Assembly: GCF_021650705.1 (NCBI RefSeq)
Contig: NZ_CP087138.1
Location: 1,178,001 to 1,242,000 of the forward strand
DNA from: Pseudomonas sp. KNUC1026
Lineage (GTDB): Bacteria; Pseudomonadota; Gammaproteobacteria; Pseudomonadales; Pseudomonadaceae
Direction: 5' to 3'
DNA length: 64,000 nt
The notes below the pieces were generated by a model. The model made no database searches and was not told the DNA's origin. It worked only from the letters and a program-made list of their open reading frames with translations. Each line of letters starts with the position of its first letter. The first letter of the stretch is position 1. Positions 47,625 to 57,207 of the stretch are shown here, one piece after another. The position numbers and the translations under genes are program-made.

Positions 47625-48540
47625 TCGCCTGCTCCTGGCCGGCTTGCGCTGGGTCAACCGCTTGCGCTTTGGCCTGAAGCTTCGGCGCCACGGGCGCCTG
47701 GCTTATCTGGAGAGCCAGCCTCGCAGCGGCCCGACGCTGGTCTGGCTCCACGGCCTGGGCGCCAGCAAGGATCAGTGGGGGCCGGCGATGTTCGGCCTGG
47801 CTCGCCAGCACCACTGCCTGTTCGTCGACCTGCCTGGCCATGGAGAGTCGCTCTACGATTGCGCGGCCGGGTATGGCCCGCAATCGCTGGTTGCGGAGCT
47901 TGAGCCGTTGCTGCAAGCCTTCGGTGATCGCCCGCTGGTGCTGATTGGCAGCTCGTTGGGAGGTTGCGTTGCGGCCTTGTACGCGGCGCGCCGGCGGCAA
48001 GCTGTCCAAAGCCTGGTGCTGCTGGCCCCGGCCGGGTTGGGCGAAGAGGCGCTGGGCCCGGCCCTGGCGGATGCCTTGAGCACCGGTGAGCCGTGCTTCG
48101 GCTACCGCAATGAAGAGGAGATGGGGCGTTTCTGGCGCCTGGTGTTTGCGCAACCTCCGAAGGTGGGCCCGCGGCTCGCTCGCGCTTTGGCTGCCTCCGG
48201 CGCACGCCGCTACGGCCAGGTGCAAAGAGTGGTCGATGATTTCAGGCAAGAAGGGTTAGGGCAGTTGGTCGAGCACCTGCCTGAGGTGAATTGCCGGGTT
48301 CAGCTGATCTGGGGAAGTTGCGACCAGGTGTTCCTTTCAAGTGCCCTCCCGCAGGCGCTTCGCCGCCTGCCGCACGCTACGGGACACCTGGTCGACGGCG
48401 CTGGCCACGTGGCTTACCTGGAGCGCGGCGACGAGGTAGCCTCGGCTATCAGGCGGCACTTGTCGGGGGCTGCCGGGATTAGGGAAACGCCGCTATCTAG
48501 CCCTCGAATTTCTTCAGCGCCAGGTCGCAGCGCGCCTTGA
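47611..48540 (+). CDS. Alpha/beta-hydrolase
   Basis: 309 residues with an alpha/beta-hydrolase fold: oxyanion region VWLHGLGASKDQWG, nucleophile serine in LIGSSLGGCVAALYA, acid in IWGSCDQVF, catalytic histidine in GAGHVAYLERGDEV. The substrate class cannot be fixed; it may hydrolyse an ester or thioester in the pathway or act in editing. The last 20 residues (after GAAGIRE) look unlike the family and overlap the convergent small gene by 44 bases, so the true stop may be earlier. Confidence 0.83.
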   Translation: MSVVDRLLLAGLRWVNRLRFGLKLRRHGRLAYLESQPRSGPTLVWLHGLGASKDQWGPAMFGLARQHHCLFVDLPGHGESLYDCAAGYGPQSLVAELEPLLQAFGDRPLVLIGSSLGGCVAALYAARRRQAVQSLVLLAPAGLGEEALGPALADALSTGEPCFGYRNEEEMGRFWRLVFAQPPKVGPRLARALAASGARRYGQVQRVVDDFRQEGLGQLVEHLPEVNCRVQLIWGSCDQVFLSSALPQALRRLPHATGHLVDGAGHVAYLERGDEVASAIRRHLSGAAGIRETPLSSPRISSAPGRSAP

Positions 48541-48709
48541 GCTGGTTCACGAACTCTGCATAACCCGCCTCATCCAGCTGCCCGGTGTCGCGCAGGGCGC
48601 CCAGGTAGCCTTGCGCGCTCCAGAACAGCTGGTGCACGGCGTCGAGGTGAAACGACTCGGTATCCACCCGGTCGATGGCATTGCGGGCGAGGGTGAGGGC
48701 GTCGGTCAT
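48497..48709 (-). CDS. Small conserved-looking hypothetical protein
   Basis: A 70-residue protein starting MTDALTLARNAIDRVDTESF behind AGGAG. It is helical, acidic in the first half and ends LKARCDLALKKFEG. Nothing identifies a function. It is tail to tail with the hydrolase gene (44-base overlap) and divergent from the lipoprotein gene at 48838. Confidence 0.65.
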   Translation of the reverse strand: MTDALTLARNAIDRVDTESFHLDAVHQLFWSAQGYLGALRDTGQLDEAGYAEFVNQLKARCDLALKKFEG

Positions 48710-48837
48710 GGCGGTGGCTCCTGGGTTTTCGTTCAATGAACAGCAGACCGCGAAGGCGCTGCATTGGTTTGAATTCACATCGCCTTCACGACCGCCTGTG
48801 CTACCGTGCCGGCTCGTTTTTCGGGAGCCCCCTGACC

Positions 48838-49509
48838 ATGCTTCAACCCCGCTCATGGCTGTTGGCCGCGGCGCTGCCGCTGTTCGCCGGCTGCCAGTTG
48901 CTCGACTTCACATCCTCCTCCAGCACGCCACAGCCCCTGAGCGGGCAGAGCCGCATGCAAGGCAACCTCAGCGCTGAGGGCGGGCATCTGCTGTTCACCC
49001 CCTGCGACTCGCCGCGCACCTTTGTGGTCGCCGATAACGGCGACACCGGCATCACTCAGGAGGCCGCCACGCTGGCCAGCCTGAACAAGCCCCTCTTCGC
49101 CGACCTGCGTGGCCGTTTCGACGGCAACAAGGTCTCCGGCCAGCCCGGCGAACTCAACCTGCAGAAGCTCTATCGCATCGAGAGCTCAGCCACCGCCTGC
49201 CAGGACAGGAATTTCAAGCTGATGCAGTTCCAGGCCGATGGCCAGGGCTGGGAGGCCAGGGTCAACACCCAGGGCTTGCTGGTGGAGCGTGACGGCCAGG
49301 CGCCGTTCGCAGTGCCGTTCGTCGAGGAGCAAGGCCTGGACGGGGCAATCAACCTCACCAGCGATGCCAATCATCAGCACATCCAGCTATGGCTGGCACC
49401 GCAGCGCTGCGAGGCTGGCGCGCGGGTGAGCTTCATGGCCGCCGAACTGCGCGTGGGCGAGCAGGTGCTGCGTGGTTGCGCGTTCGTAGGCGGGGCGCGC
49501 GAGCAGTAA
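48838..49509 (+). CDS. Lipoprotein of the COG3650 type
   Basis: 223 residues starting MLQPRSWLLAAALPLFAGCQ, a signal peptide with lipobox LFAGC, so it is a lipoprotein. The body (GHLLFTPCDSPRTFVVADNG, then YRIESSATACQDRNFKLMQF) is typical of COG3650 membrane/envelope lipoproteins in Pseudomonas. The residue after the cysteine is Q, so outer-membrane sorting by the Lol system is expected. Function unknown. ATG 48838 follows GGGAG. Confidence 0.75.
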   Translation: MLQPRSWLLAAALPLFAGCQLLDFTSSSSTPQPLSGQSRMQGNLSAEGGHLLFTPCDSPRTFVVADNGDTGITQEAATLASLNKPLFADLRGRFDGNKVSGQPGELNLQKLYRIESSATACQDRNFKLMQFQADGQGWEARVNTQGLLVERDGQAPFAVPFVEEQGLDGAINLTSDANHQHIQLWLAPQRCEAGARVSFMAAELRVGEQVLRGCAFVGGAREQ

Positions 49510-49568
49510 CGCGCCGGGGCGCGTATACTCGCGCCCTTGTTTTTGCGCAGGCTTTTCTGGACCGCCCC

Positions 49569-51176
49569 ATGCTACGAATCACCGAACTCAAGCTGCCTCT
49601 TGACCACTCCGACGACGCACTGCGCCCCGCCCTGGTGGCCCGGCTGGGTATCGCCGACAGCGAGCTGACCGGCTTCACCGTGTTCAAGCGCAGCTATGAC
49701 GCGCGCAAGAAGAACAGCGAGATGCTGTTCATCTATACCCTGGATTTCACCGTGCGCGACGAGGCCGCGCTGCTGGCGCGGCTGGCCGATGATCCGAAGC
49801 TGGGCCCGGCGCCCGATACCACTTACCAGTTCGTCGGCCACGCCCCGGCGCCGCTGGCCGAGCGTCCGCTGGTGGTGGGCTTCGGCCCCTGCGGCATCTT
49901 CGCCGCACTGATCCTGGCGCAGATGGGCTTGCGCCCGATCGTGCTGGAGCGCGGCAAGGAAGTGCGCCAGCGCACCCAGGACACCTGGGGCCTGTGGCGC
50001 AAGAGCGTGCTCAACCCCGAGTCGAACGTGCAGTTCGGCGAGGGTGGGGCCGGCACCTTTTCCGACGGCAAGCTCTACAGCCAGATCCGCGACCCGCAGC
50101 ACCATGGGCGCAAGGTGCTCGAAGAGTTCGTCAAGGCGGGCGCACCCGAGGAGATCCTCTACGTCAACAAGCCGCACATCGGCACCTTCCGCCTTACCAG
50201 CATGGTCGAGAACATGCGCGCCGACATCGTCGCCCTGGGCGGTGAGATCCGCTTCGAGCACAAGGTCAGCGACCTGTTGCTCGACGGCGAAAAACTGCAA
50301 GGCGTGATCCTGGAAAACGGCGAGCAGCTGCTCTCGCGCCATGTGGTGCTGGCGCTGGGGCACAGCGCCCGCGACACCTTCCGCATGCTCGACCGCCGCG
50401 GCATCTTCATGGAAGCCAAGCCGTTCTCGGTGGGCTTTCGCATCGAGCACCCGCAGTCGGTGATCGACAAGGCCCGCCTGGGCAAATACGCCGGGCACCC
50501 GAAGCTGGGCGCCGCCGACTACAAGCTGGTGTATCACGCCAGCAACGGCCGCTCGGTCTACAGCTTCTGCATGTGCCCAGGCGGCACGGTGGTTGCGGCC
50601 ACCAGCGAGCCGGGCCGGGTGGTCACCAACGGCATGAGCCAGTATTCGCGCAACGAGCGCAATGCCAACTCGGGGCTGGTGGTGGGCATCGACCCCGAAC
50701 GCGACTACCCGGGCCACCCGCTGGCAGGCATCGAGTTGCAGGAACGCCTCGAAACGCTGGCCTATGAGCTGGGCGGGCGCAACTACCAGGCGCCGGCGCA
50801 GCTGGTCGGGGATTTTCTCGCCGGCAAACCCAGCCCGGCGCTGGGTTCTGTGCAGCCGTCCTACAAGCCGGGCGTTACCCTGGTAGACCTCGCCCAGGCA
50901 CTGCCCGAGTTCGCCATCACCGCCATCCGTGAGGCGCTGCCAGCGTTCGAGCGGCAACTGCGCGGCTATTCGATGCACGACGCGGTGCTCACCGGCCTTG
51001 AAACCCGAACCTCCTCGCCTGTGCGCATCACCCGGGGCGATGACTTCCAGAGCCTGAGCCTCAAGGGGCTTTACCCGGCTGGTGAAGGCGCAGGGTACGC
51101 CGGCGGCATCCTCTCCGCCGGTGTCGACGGCATCCGTGTGGCCGAGGCGGTAGGGCGCGCCATGCTCGGCGCCTGA
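49569..51176 (+). CDS. FAD-dependent oxidoreductase (COG2509)
   Basis: 535 residues. After an N-terminal domain (RITELKLPLDHSDDALRPAL) the FAD motif is VVGFGPCGIFAALILAQMGL, followed by VQFGEGGAGTFSDGKLYSQI and the C-terminal GLYPAGEGAGYAGGILSAGV, all hallmarks of this conserved but poorly characterised flavoprotein family. ATG 49569 fits the family start; TATACT near 49524 may be the -10 of its promoter. The electron partner and substrate are unknown. Confidence 0.87.
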   Translation: MLRITELKLPLDHSDDALRPALVARLGIADSELTGFTVFKRSYDARKKNSEMLFIYTLDFTVRDEAALLARLADDPKLGPAPDTTYQFVGHAPAPLAERPLVVGFGPCGIFAALILAQMGLRPIVLERGKEVRQRTQDTWGLWRKSVLNPESNVQFGEGGAGTFSDGKLYSQIRDPQHHGRKVLEEFVKAGAPEEILYVNKPHIGTFRLTSMVENMRADIVALGGEIRFEHKVSDLLLDGEKLQGVILENGEQLLSRHVVLALGHSARDTFRMLDRRGIFMEAKPFSVGFRIEHPQSVIDKARLGKYAGHPKLGAADYKLVYHASNGRSVYSFCMCPGGTVVAATSEPGRVVTNGMSQYSRNERNANSGLVVGIDPERDYPGHPLAGIELQERLETLAYELGGRNYQAPAQLVGDFLAGKPSPALGSVQPSYKPGVTLVDLAQALPEFAITAIREALPAFERQLRGYSMHDAVLTGLETRTSSPVRITRGDDFQSLSLKGLYPAGEGAGYAGGILSAGVDGIRVAEAVGRAMLGA

Positions 51177-51201
51177 TCGCGCTTTCCAGGGAAGGATCCT
51201 C

Positions 51202-53333
51202 ATGAAATTGTTGAAGCTGATCGCCATTCTGATCGTGCTGCCGTTGGCCTTGGCGGGCTACGGCGGCTGGCAGCTGCAGCGCGCCCACGAGCACGGGCAG
51301 CGCGACAGCTATGCCGCCTACCTGCAAAGTGTGGTGCCAGACCTCGAAAAGCTGGCCGCCGAGCCGGGGTTGCACTTCGTCGAGATGGGCGGCCAGCGCG
51401 AAACCGTCCAGATAGCCCTGGGCAAGATCAACTCCCTGCTCGACGACCTGAGCCTGCTGCACCGCATCGGCCAGGTGATGTCGGCCCTTGCCGTCGCGGA
51501 AGTTGCGCTGGGCGTACTTGCCGCCGCTGTCGGGCTGCTTGGGCTGTTCGCACTGGCCCGGGCCGGGCGGCAGGCGATGCATTCACGCGAACGGCTGCTG
51601 CAGAGTTTCCAGGGAGTGCGTGCCTGGCTGCCCTGGTTGCTGGTGTCGCACATGCTGTGCATGAGCCTGGCGGTGGCTGCGGGCATCAGCTTCGAGGGGC
51701 TGGGCATCTGGCACGAAGGGCGGATGTCGGCCGGTGAGTTCAAGGGCATGATGCTGCTGCTGGCCATGGCTGCCGGTTGCGTTTACTCGATGTGGCGCAT
51801 GGGCAAGCATTTGAAGCTGATGCTGGCGATGTTCGAGCCAACGCCGATGGAAGTGCTGGGCGAGCGGGTGAGCGAAGCGCAGGCGCCAGTGCTGTGGGCC
51901 TGGGTGCGGGAGCTGGCTCAGCGGCTCGGCGCGCCGGTTCCGGATCACATCCTGGTGGGCCTGGAGCAGGGCTTTTACGTCACCTCCAGCGACATCGACC
52001 TGCGACCGGCCGGCACAACGCTGCAGGGCTGCACCTTGCATGTGCCCCTCAATTACCTGGGGTTGCTCGACCGCGATGAAGCCACCGCGGTCATCGGCCA
52101 TGAGCTGGGGCATTTCGTCGGCGCCGATACCGAATACAGCCGCCACTTCATGCCTATCTACGATGGCATCGGCCGCAGCCTCGGCCTGATCGACCTGCAT
52201 ATTTCCGAAAGCGGCAAGCTCCAGCGCGTGCTGTTGCGCCCGGCATTGATGCTGGGTGAGCTGTTCATCGAACGCTTCGATCACGCGGTCAGCCATTGGA
52301 GCCGCGTGCGCGAGCTGGCGGCCGATGCCACCGGCGCGCAGCTGACCGGCGCGCCAGTGGCGGCCTCTGCGCTGCTGCGGGTAACACTGCTGGAGCCGCT
52401 GTTGTTTCAGGCTTTGCTGGAGCAGGTGCAGCACACGCTCAAGCATGGCGCTGCTGCCACACAGGACCTTGCGCGCGAACTCATCGCCAGCGTCAGCGCG
52501 CAGGCGCTGGTTGTGAGCGATGAGCAGATGGCGGTGCAACAGCCGCATCCCAGCGACACGCACCCCTCCAACGGCGAGCGGCTGGCAGCGCTGGGGGTGC
52601 CGGCCGAATCGACCATCGCCCAGGCGGCCCGCCCCATCGAGGCCGCTCAGGCATTGGCGCGGATGGACAGCTATTTCAGCGAACCCCAGGCCCTGCGGGC
52701 CAGGCTCACCTCGCACTACCTCGATCACCACGTGCGTGAGGACGCAGAGGCAACCGCCCATCTGCAAGAGCTGGCCAGCCTGGTGCAGGGTGAAGTGGTG
52801 CTCTGCGAGAACGCCCATGTACGCGGCTGGGTGTTCGCTGCACTCGGCTCAGGGCTGGCGCTGCTGGCCCTGGCGTTCCTGCTGGGGTGGATTACCAGCC
52901 ACCGCGGGCAGGCAATGGAGTGGGTCGGGCTCGTGATCGCCTTTTTGCAGCCATCTGCCTGCTGGTCGGCGTGCAGGCGATCAACCGCTCCAGGCAACCG
53001 GCGCTGGTGCTGGGCGACGAGCACCTGAGGTTCCTTAACCTGAAGGCGCCGCTGCCGATCGCTGACATCGACGATTTTCGGATGAGCCTGCTTCACGGTG
53101 TGCGCCTCGAGTTCGTGCTGGCGGAGCAAGCCGCGTTGCCGGAATTGACCCAGCGGCGCTTGTTGCACGCCCAGGCGCGGCTGGATCGCAAGCGGCGCGT
53201 GCTGAGCTTGCAGCTGGCGAGGCTCTGCCGGGATGGCAAGGTGCTCAAGGCGCCTGAGCTGGCAGAGTTGGTCCTGCAATACCTCAACGCCGGCATGGCC
53301 CGGCGTGCTCTGGCCGAACGCGCGCAGCGCTGA
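51202..53333 (+). CDS. Membrane-bound M48-family metallopeptidase (frame broken once)
   Basis: About 710 residues after repair. There are four N-terminal membrane segments (for example LLKLIAILIVLPLALAGYGG and WLPWLLVSHMLCMSLAVAAG), then the zinc site AVIGHELGHFVGADTEYS (HExxH) with the third ligand in RVRELAADATGAQLTG, a helical region, a further membrane segment (LGSGLALLALAFLLGW) and a C-terminal tail. The frame breaks near 52945, where a G is missing in TTTTTGCAGCC. It resembles HtpX/M48 quality-control peptidases but is longer. It follows the FAD gene by 25 bases. Confidence 0.82.
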
Positions 53334-53399
53334 GCGGGCCCATGAAAAAGGCGGCTACGTCATTCGACGTGCCGCCCTCGATGCTCTGGCAGGTGAGCC

Positions 53400-54125
53400 T
53401 CAGAAGCGCCGCGAAACCCCCAGCCGGCCCTTCCACTCAAGCGCCGTGCGCCATACGCAAACGCCCACGAAGTAAGCCGAGCAGGCCAGCCACAGGCTCA
53501 GCGGCACGGTGCCCAGCTCGGGGCGAATGATGATCAGCCACAGGCTCGTCAGCAGCCAGCCGAAGGTGACCGCAATGTTGATGGGCATGAAGCGGCGCAC
53601 GCGGAAGGGGTGCAGGAACTTCATCGGGCTTACCGTCAGCACCGCCAGGCCCAGCACGGTGACCAGCGTCAGCCAGGCCGGTGGGGTGAGGATGTACAGG
53701 CACAGCGCGACGACGTTCCAGGCCGCAGGGAAGCCTACGAAATAGTTGTCGCTGCTTTTCATGTTGACGTTGCAGAAGCAGAACAGCGAAGAGATCAGGA
53801 TCACCGTGGTGGTGAACAGCAGGGTGTACTGCGGCAACGGGATGTACTTGTAGATGAACAGCGCCGGAATGAAGACATAAGTGAGGAAGTCGATCACCAG
53901 GTCCAGCACGCTGCCGTCGAAGTGAGGCAGCACTTCACGCACATTCACCCGCCGGGCAAGGCTGCCGTCCACGCCGTCTACCAGCAGCGCCACACCCAGC
54001 CAGAGCAGGCAGGCCTGGGGTTTGTCTTCGAACAGGGCCAGGGTCGCCAGCAGCGCCGTGAACACGCCGGTCGCAGTGAAGGCGTGGGCGCTCCAGGCGG
54101 CGAAGGTGAGGCTGTGTCGGTTCAA
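53400..54125 (-). CDS. pcs: Phosphatidylcholine synthase
   Basis: Condenses choline with CDP-diacylglycerol to form phosphatidylcholine. 241 residues with about eight membrane helices. The CDP-alcohol phosphotransferase motif is DGVDGSLARRVNVREVLPHF followed by DGSVLDLVID, matching DGxxAR...GxxxDxxxD. The sequence has the Pcs-type NVNMKSSDNYFVGFPAAWNV segment. The start is TTG 54125, supported by GGAG upstream. Pcs is found in a subset of pseudomonads that interact with hosts. Confidence 0.88.
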   Translation of the reverse strand: MNRHSLTFAAWSAHAFTATGVFTALLATLALFEDKPQACLLWLGVALLVDGVDGSLARRVNVREVLPHFDGSVLDLVIDFLTYVFIPALFIYKYIPLPQYTLLFTTTVILISSLFCFCNVNMKSSDNYFVGFPAAWNVVALCLYILTPPAWLTLVTVLGLAVLTVSPMKFLHPFRVRRFMPINIAVTFGWLLTSLWLIIIRPELGTVPLSLWLACSAYFVGVCVWRTALEWKGRLGVSRRF

Positions 54126-54330
54126 GGTGGGTCTCCGGCAGGGTATTACAGTAGTGGCATATCGACCTGCCAGCGGGGGCAGGGTTCATCCGCGGCCCTG
54201 GCTATTTCACGATAGTGCAATATTCGTCGGGGCCACGGTTATTCGTCGGAGGCGATTCTAAGCCCCAAGAGCGGCTTGGGGCTACGCTGTCTGTTCAAAC
54301 AGCCGTTTATCCACTCAAGGAACCCCGTCA

Positions 54331-55137
54331 ATGGCCAAACCTTTCAAACGCCTGCTGATCACCGGCGCCGCCGGCCGCCTTGGCAGTGTATTGCGCCAGG
54401 CGCTGGCCACCCAGGCCGACACGCTGCGCCTTTCCGACATCGAAAGCCTGGGCCCACTGGCCGAACATGAAGAGGGTTGCCAGTGCGACCTGGGCGACTA
54501 CGAGGCCGTGCTGCCACTGCTGGAGGGCGTGGATGCCGTAGTGCATGCCGGCGGTGTGCCGCTGGAAGACACCTTCGCCAAGCTGCTCAACGGCAACATC
54601 GTCGGCACCTACAACATCTACGAGGCGGCCCGCCGGCACGGTGTGAAGCGGGTGATCTACACCAGCTCCAACCATGCCATCGGCTTCTACGACCGCACCG
54701 AAGTGCTCGATGCCAGCGTGCCCCATCGCCCCGATACCCTCTATGGCCTGACCAAGTGTTTCGCCGAAGACCTGGGCCGGTATTACTGGGACAAGTTCGG
54801 CATCGAGTCGGTGAATATCCGCATTGGCTCTTCGTTCGAGCAACCGCTGGACCGGCGCATGCTGGCGACCTGGCTGTCGTTCGGCGACTTCGCCCAGCTG
54901 GTTGAGCGCGCCTTGCTGGCGCCGAGGGTGGCGCACATGATCGTCTACGGCATGTCGAACAACCGCGAAACGCTCTGGGACAATCATCAGGCGCGCTCGT
55001 TGGGTTTCGTGCCGCAGGACAGCGCCGAGGCCTACCGTGAACAGGTCGAAGCGCAGCACCCACCGCTGCGCCATGACGAGCCGGCGGCGCGCTTTCATGG
55101 CGGCAATTTTGCAGGTGCCGGGCACTTCGAGGATTGA
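54331..55137 (+). CDS. udh: Uronate dehydrogenase-like NAD-dependent epimerase/dehydratase
   Basis: 268 residues, extended SDR. The NAD motif is LLITGAAGRLGSVLRQAL, the catalytic YxxxK is YGLTK with SSNHAIGFY before it, and IRIGSSFEQPLDRRMLATWL is close to the known Pseudomonas uronate dehydrogenase pattern. It would oxidise glucuronate/galacturonate to the aldaric acid lactone. Length equals that of described Udh. ATG 54331 follows AAGGAA. No other uronate genes lie nearby, so the substrate is inferred from similarity alone. Confidence 0.75.
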   Translation: MAKPFKRLLITGAAGRLGSVLRQALATQADTLRLSDIESLGPLAEHEEGCQCDLGDYEAVLPLLEGVDAVVHAGGVPLEDTFAKLLNGNIVGTYNIYEAARRHGVKRVIYTSSNHAIGFYDRTEVLDASVPHRPDTLYGLTKCFAEDLGRYYWDKFGIESVNIRIGSSFEQPLDRRMLATWLSFGDFAQLVERALLAPRVAHMIVYGMSNNRETLWDNHQARSLGFVPQDSAEAYREQVEAQHPPLRHDEPAARFHGGNFAGAGHFED

Positions 55138-55140
55138 CTG

Positions 55141-56037
55141 TCAGCCTGGAGAGGGCAGGGCTGCCTGCAAGCGCGGTGCGGCCCAGTCCACAAATGCCTT
55201 GACCCGAGGCGCCAGCCCCAGCCCGTGTGGGTACACCAATTGCACTGGCAGGTCCTGCGGCTCGAATGCTTCCAGTACCCGCACCAGTTCACCAGTGGCC
55301 AGCGCCTCGGCGGCCTGATAATGCAACAGCCTCGCCACGCCCAACCCTTGCACGCATGCAAGCCGAACGGCGCGAATCTGGTTGCACCACAGCCGCGCCT
55401 CGACGGTTACCGCCTGGCTCTGGCCGGCCTGGCGGTAATACCACTGAGTGCCGTGGCCGGCGAAAGCGATGCAGGCATGCCGCGCCAGCTCGCTGGGGGC
55501 CACCAGGGGCGGTTGGCTGGCCAGGTAGGCCGGGCTGGCGCAGGTGAGCAAGCGTGTGGTGCCGAGGGCGCGGGCGACCAGGCCTGAATCCGGCAATTGG
55601 CCGATGCGCAGTGCCAGGTCCAGGCGCTCGTCGATCATCGGCACGATCTGGTCGTTCAGGATCAATTCCGCGCGCGCCTGCGGGTGTTCGGCGAGGAAGC
55701 CGTTCACCAGCGGCGCCAGGTAAAGCTGGCCGAACTCCACTGGGGCCGTGATGCGCAGCACACCGCGCACCTGGCCGTCGCGCCCCTCCAGTTCACGCTC
55801 CATGGCGTCGCACTCGGCCAGCATGCGTTGGCTGAAGGCAAGGTAACGCTGGCCTTCATCGGTCAGTGCCATGCGCCGGGTGCTGCGGTTGAGCAGGCGC
55901 ACGCCCAGCTGGCGTTCCAGCGCCGCCAAAGAACGCACCAAGGACGCCACCGACTGCCCGCCGGCTTCGGCAGCGGCGCTGAGGCTGCCGTGCTCGACGA
56001 TACGAACGAAGTGCGCCATTGCCTTGAGTTTGTCCAT
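55141..56037 (-). CDS. LysR-family transcriptional regulator
   Basis: 298 residues starting MDKLKAMAHFVRIVEHGSLS, the helix-turn-helix of the CrgA/DsdC-like large LysR subgroup, followed by a substrate-binding domain (GVLRITAPVEFGQLYLAPLV, LDLALRIGQLPDSGLVARAL). It is convergent with udh and divergent from the VOC-GST gene pair, which it probably regulates. Confidence 0.85.
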   Translation of the reverse strand: MDKLKAMAHFVRIVEHGSLSAAAEAGGQSVASLVRSLAALERQLGVRLLNRSTRRMALTDEGQRYLAFSQRMLAECDAMERELEGRDGQVRGVLRITAPVEFGQLYLAPLVNGFLAEHPQARAELILNDQIVPMIDERLDLALRIGQLPDSGLVARALGTTRLLTCASPAYLASQPPLVAPSELARHACIAFAGHGTQWYYRQAGQSQAVTVEARLWCNQIRAVRLACVQGLGVARLLHYQAAEALATGELVRVLEAFEPQDLPVQLVYPHGLGLAPRVKAFVDWAAPRLQAALPSPG

Positions 56038-56148
56038 GCTCGCCTGGGGATCTGTGCCAAAAGTGCACAAGTATTGCCAGGTTCGGCCCATAGGTGAAGC
56101 CGCAACTGCGCGGCACACTGGGCGCCTCTTTCATGAAGGAGCCTACTC

Positions 56149-56577
56149 ATGGCCCACACTTCGAATCCTGCCCGTTTGCTGGCCTACGACCATGTTGGCA
56201 TTCGTGTCAGCGACAAGCGCCGCGCTGTAGCGTTCTACGAGGCCTTGGGCTTCACTGAAACCGCCAGCTTCCCGGTGCATGAGGCCAACGAGATGACCAG
56301 CGCCGACGGTGTGCGCATCAATCTGATCTTCAACGGGACTCGCTTGCCTCACGCTCACAACCCGTTGCTGGATGCGCCGGTCAAACTGCCGGGCATCACT
56401 CACCCGGCATTCGTGATCGACGACTTGCAAGCGCTGATCGCCTGGCTCGGCGAGCGGGGCATCGCCATCACCGAAGGCCCGCACCCCATCGGCCCGCGGC
56501 GGGTGGCGCTGTTCATCCGCGACCCCGATGGCAACGTACTGGAATTCAATCAACTCACAGAAGGGCACGCCCAATGA
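56149..56577 (+). CDS. VOC-family (glyoxalase-like) protein
   Basis: 142 residues with two beta-alpha-beta-beta-beta modules: LLAYDHVGIRVSDKRRAVAF, and ITHPAFVIDDLQALIAWLGE with FIRDPDGNVLEFNQL. Histidines and a glutamate for a metal site are at the family positions. It could be a lyase, dioxygenase or resistance protein. It overlaps the next gene (ATGA), forming a two-gene operon divergent from the LysR gene. Confidence 0.82.
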   Translation: MAHTSNPARLLAYDHVGIRVSDKRRAVAFYEALGFTETASFPVHEANEMTSADGVRINLIFNGTRLPHAHNPLLDAPVKLPGITHPAFVIDDLQALIAWLGERGIAITEGPHPIGPRRVALFIRDPDGNVLEFNQLTEGHAQ

Positions 56578-57161
56578 AACTCTACGACGCCACGCTTTCG
56601 GGCAACTGCTACAAGGTCCGCCTGTTCGCTGCCCTGGCCGGCATCGAGCTGGAACTGGCCCCGGTCGACCTGCCTTCCGGCGCTCACAAGCAGCCTGAGT
56701 TTCTGGCGCTCAACCCGCTCGGCCAGGTGCCAGTGCTGGCCGACGGCGAAACGGTAGTGCGTGATGCCCAGGCGATTCTGGTGTATCTGGCCGGGTTGTA
56801 CGGTGGGTTGGCCTGGTGGCCGAGCCACCCGCAGGGCCAGGCCGACGTCATGCAGTGGCTGTCGTTCGCCAGCAATGAGGTGCAGCACGGGCTATGTGCG
56901 GCGCGCCTGGTGGACAAATTCGGTGTGGTGCTCGACAAACCCGCTGCGCTGGCCAAGGCCGCCTCGGCCCTGGAAGTGCTGGATCGGCACCTCGCCGAGC
57001 ATCTCTGGCTGGCCATGGGCCGGCCAACCATCGCCGATTGCGCGGTGTACCCCTACGTGGTGTTGGCACCGGAGGGCGGGGTGGCGCTGGAGGGCTACAG
57101 GCATGTGCTGGAATGGGTGGAACGGGTCAAGGCCTTGCCGGGCTACCTCGCACAGCCCTGA
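56574..57161 (+). CDS. Glutathione S-transferase family protein
   Basis: 195 residues. The thioredoxin-like N-terminal half starts MKLYDATLSGNCYKVRLFAA, with LNPLGQVPVLADG and VRDAQAILVYLAG for glutathione binding; the helical half ends GRPTIADCAVYPYVVLAPEG. Its start overlaps the VOC stop. Together they may detoxify an electrophile by way of a glutathione adduct, under the divergent LysR regulator (inference). Confidence 0.87.
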   Translation: MKLYDATLSGNCYKVRLFAALAGIELELAPVDLPSGAHKQPEFLALNPLGQVPVLADGETVVRDAQAILVYLAGLYGGLAWWPSHPQGQADVMQWLSFASNEVQHGLCAARLVDKFGVVLDKPAALAKAASALEVLDRHLAEHLWLAMGRPTIADCAVYPYVVLAPEGGVALEGYRHVLEWVERVKALPGYLAQP

Positions 57162-57207
57162 CCCCCTGGCGAACCGGCACGCACCCTTGGGGCGCGTGCT
57201 GGGGCGA

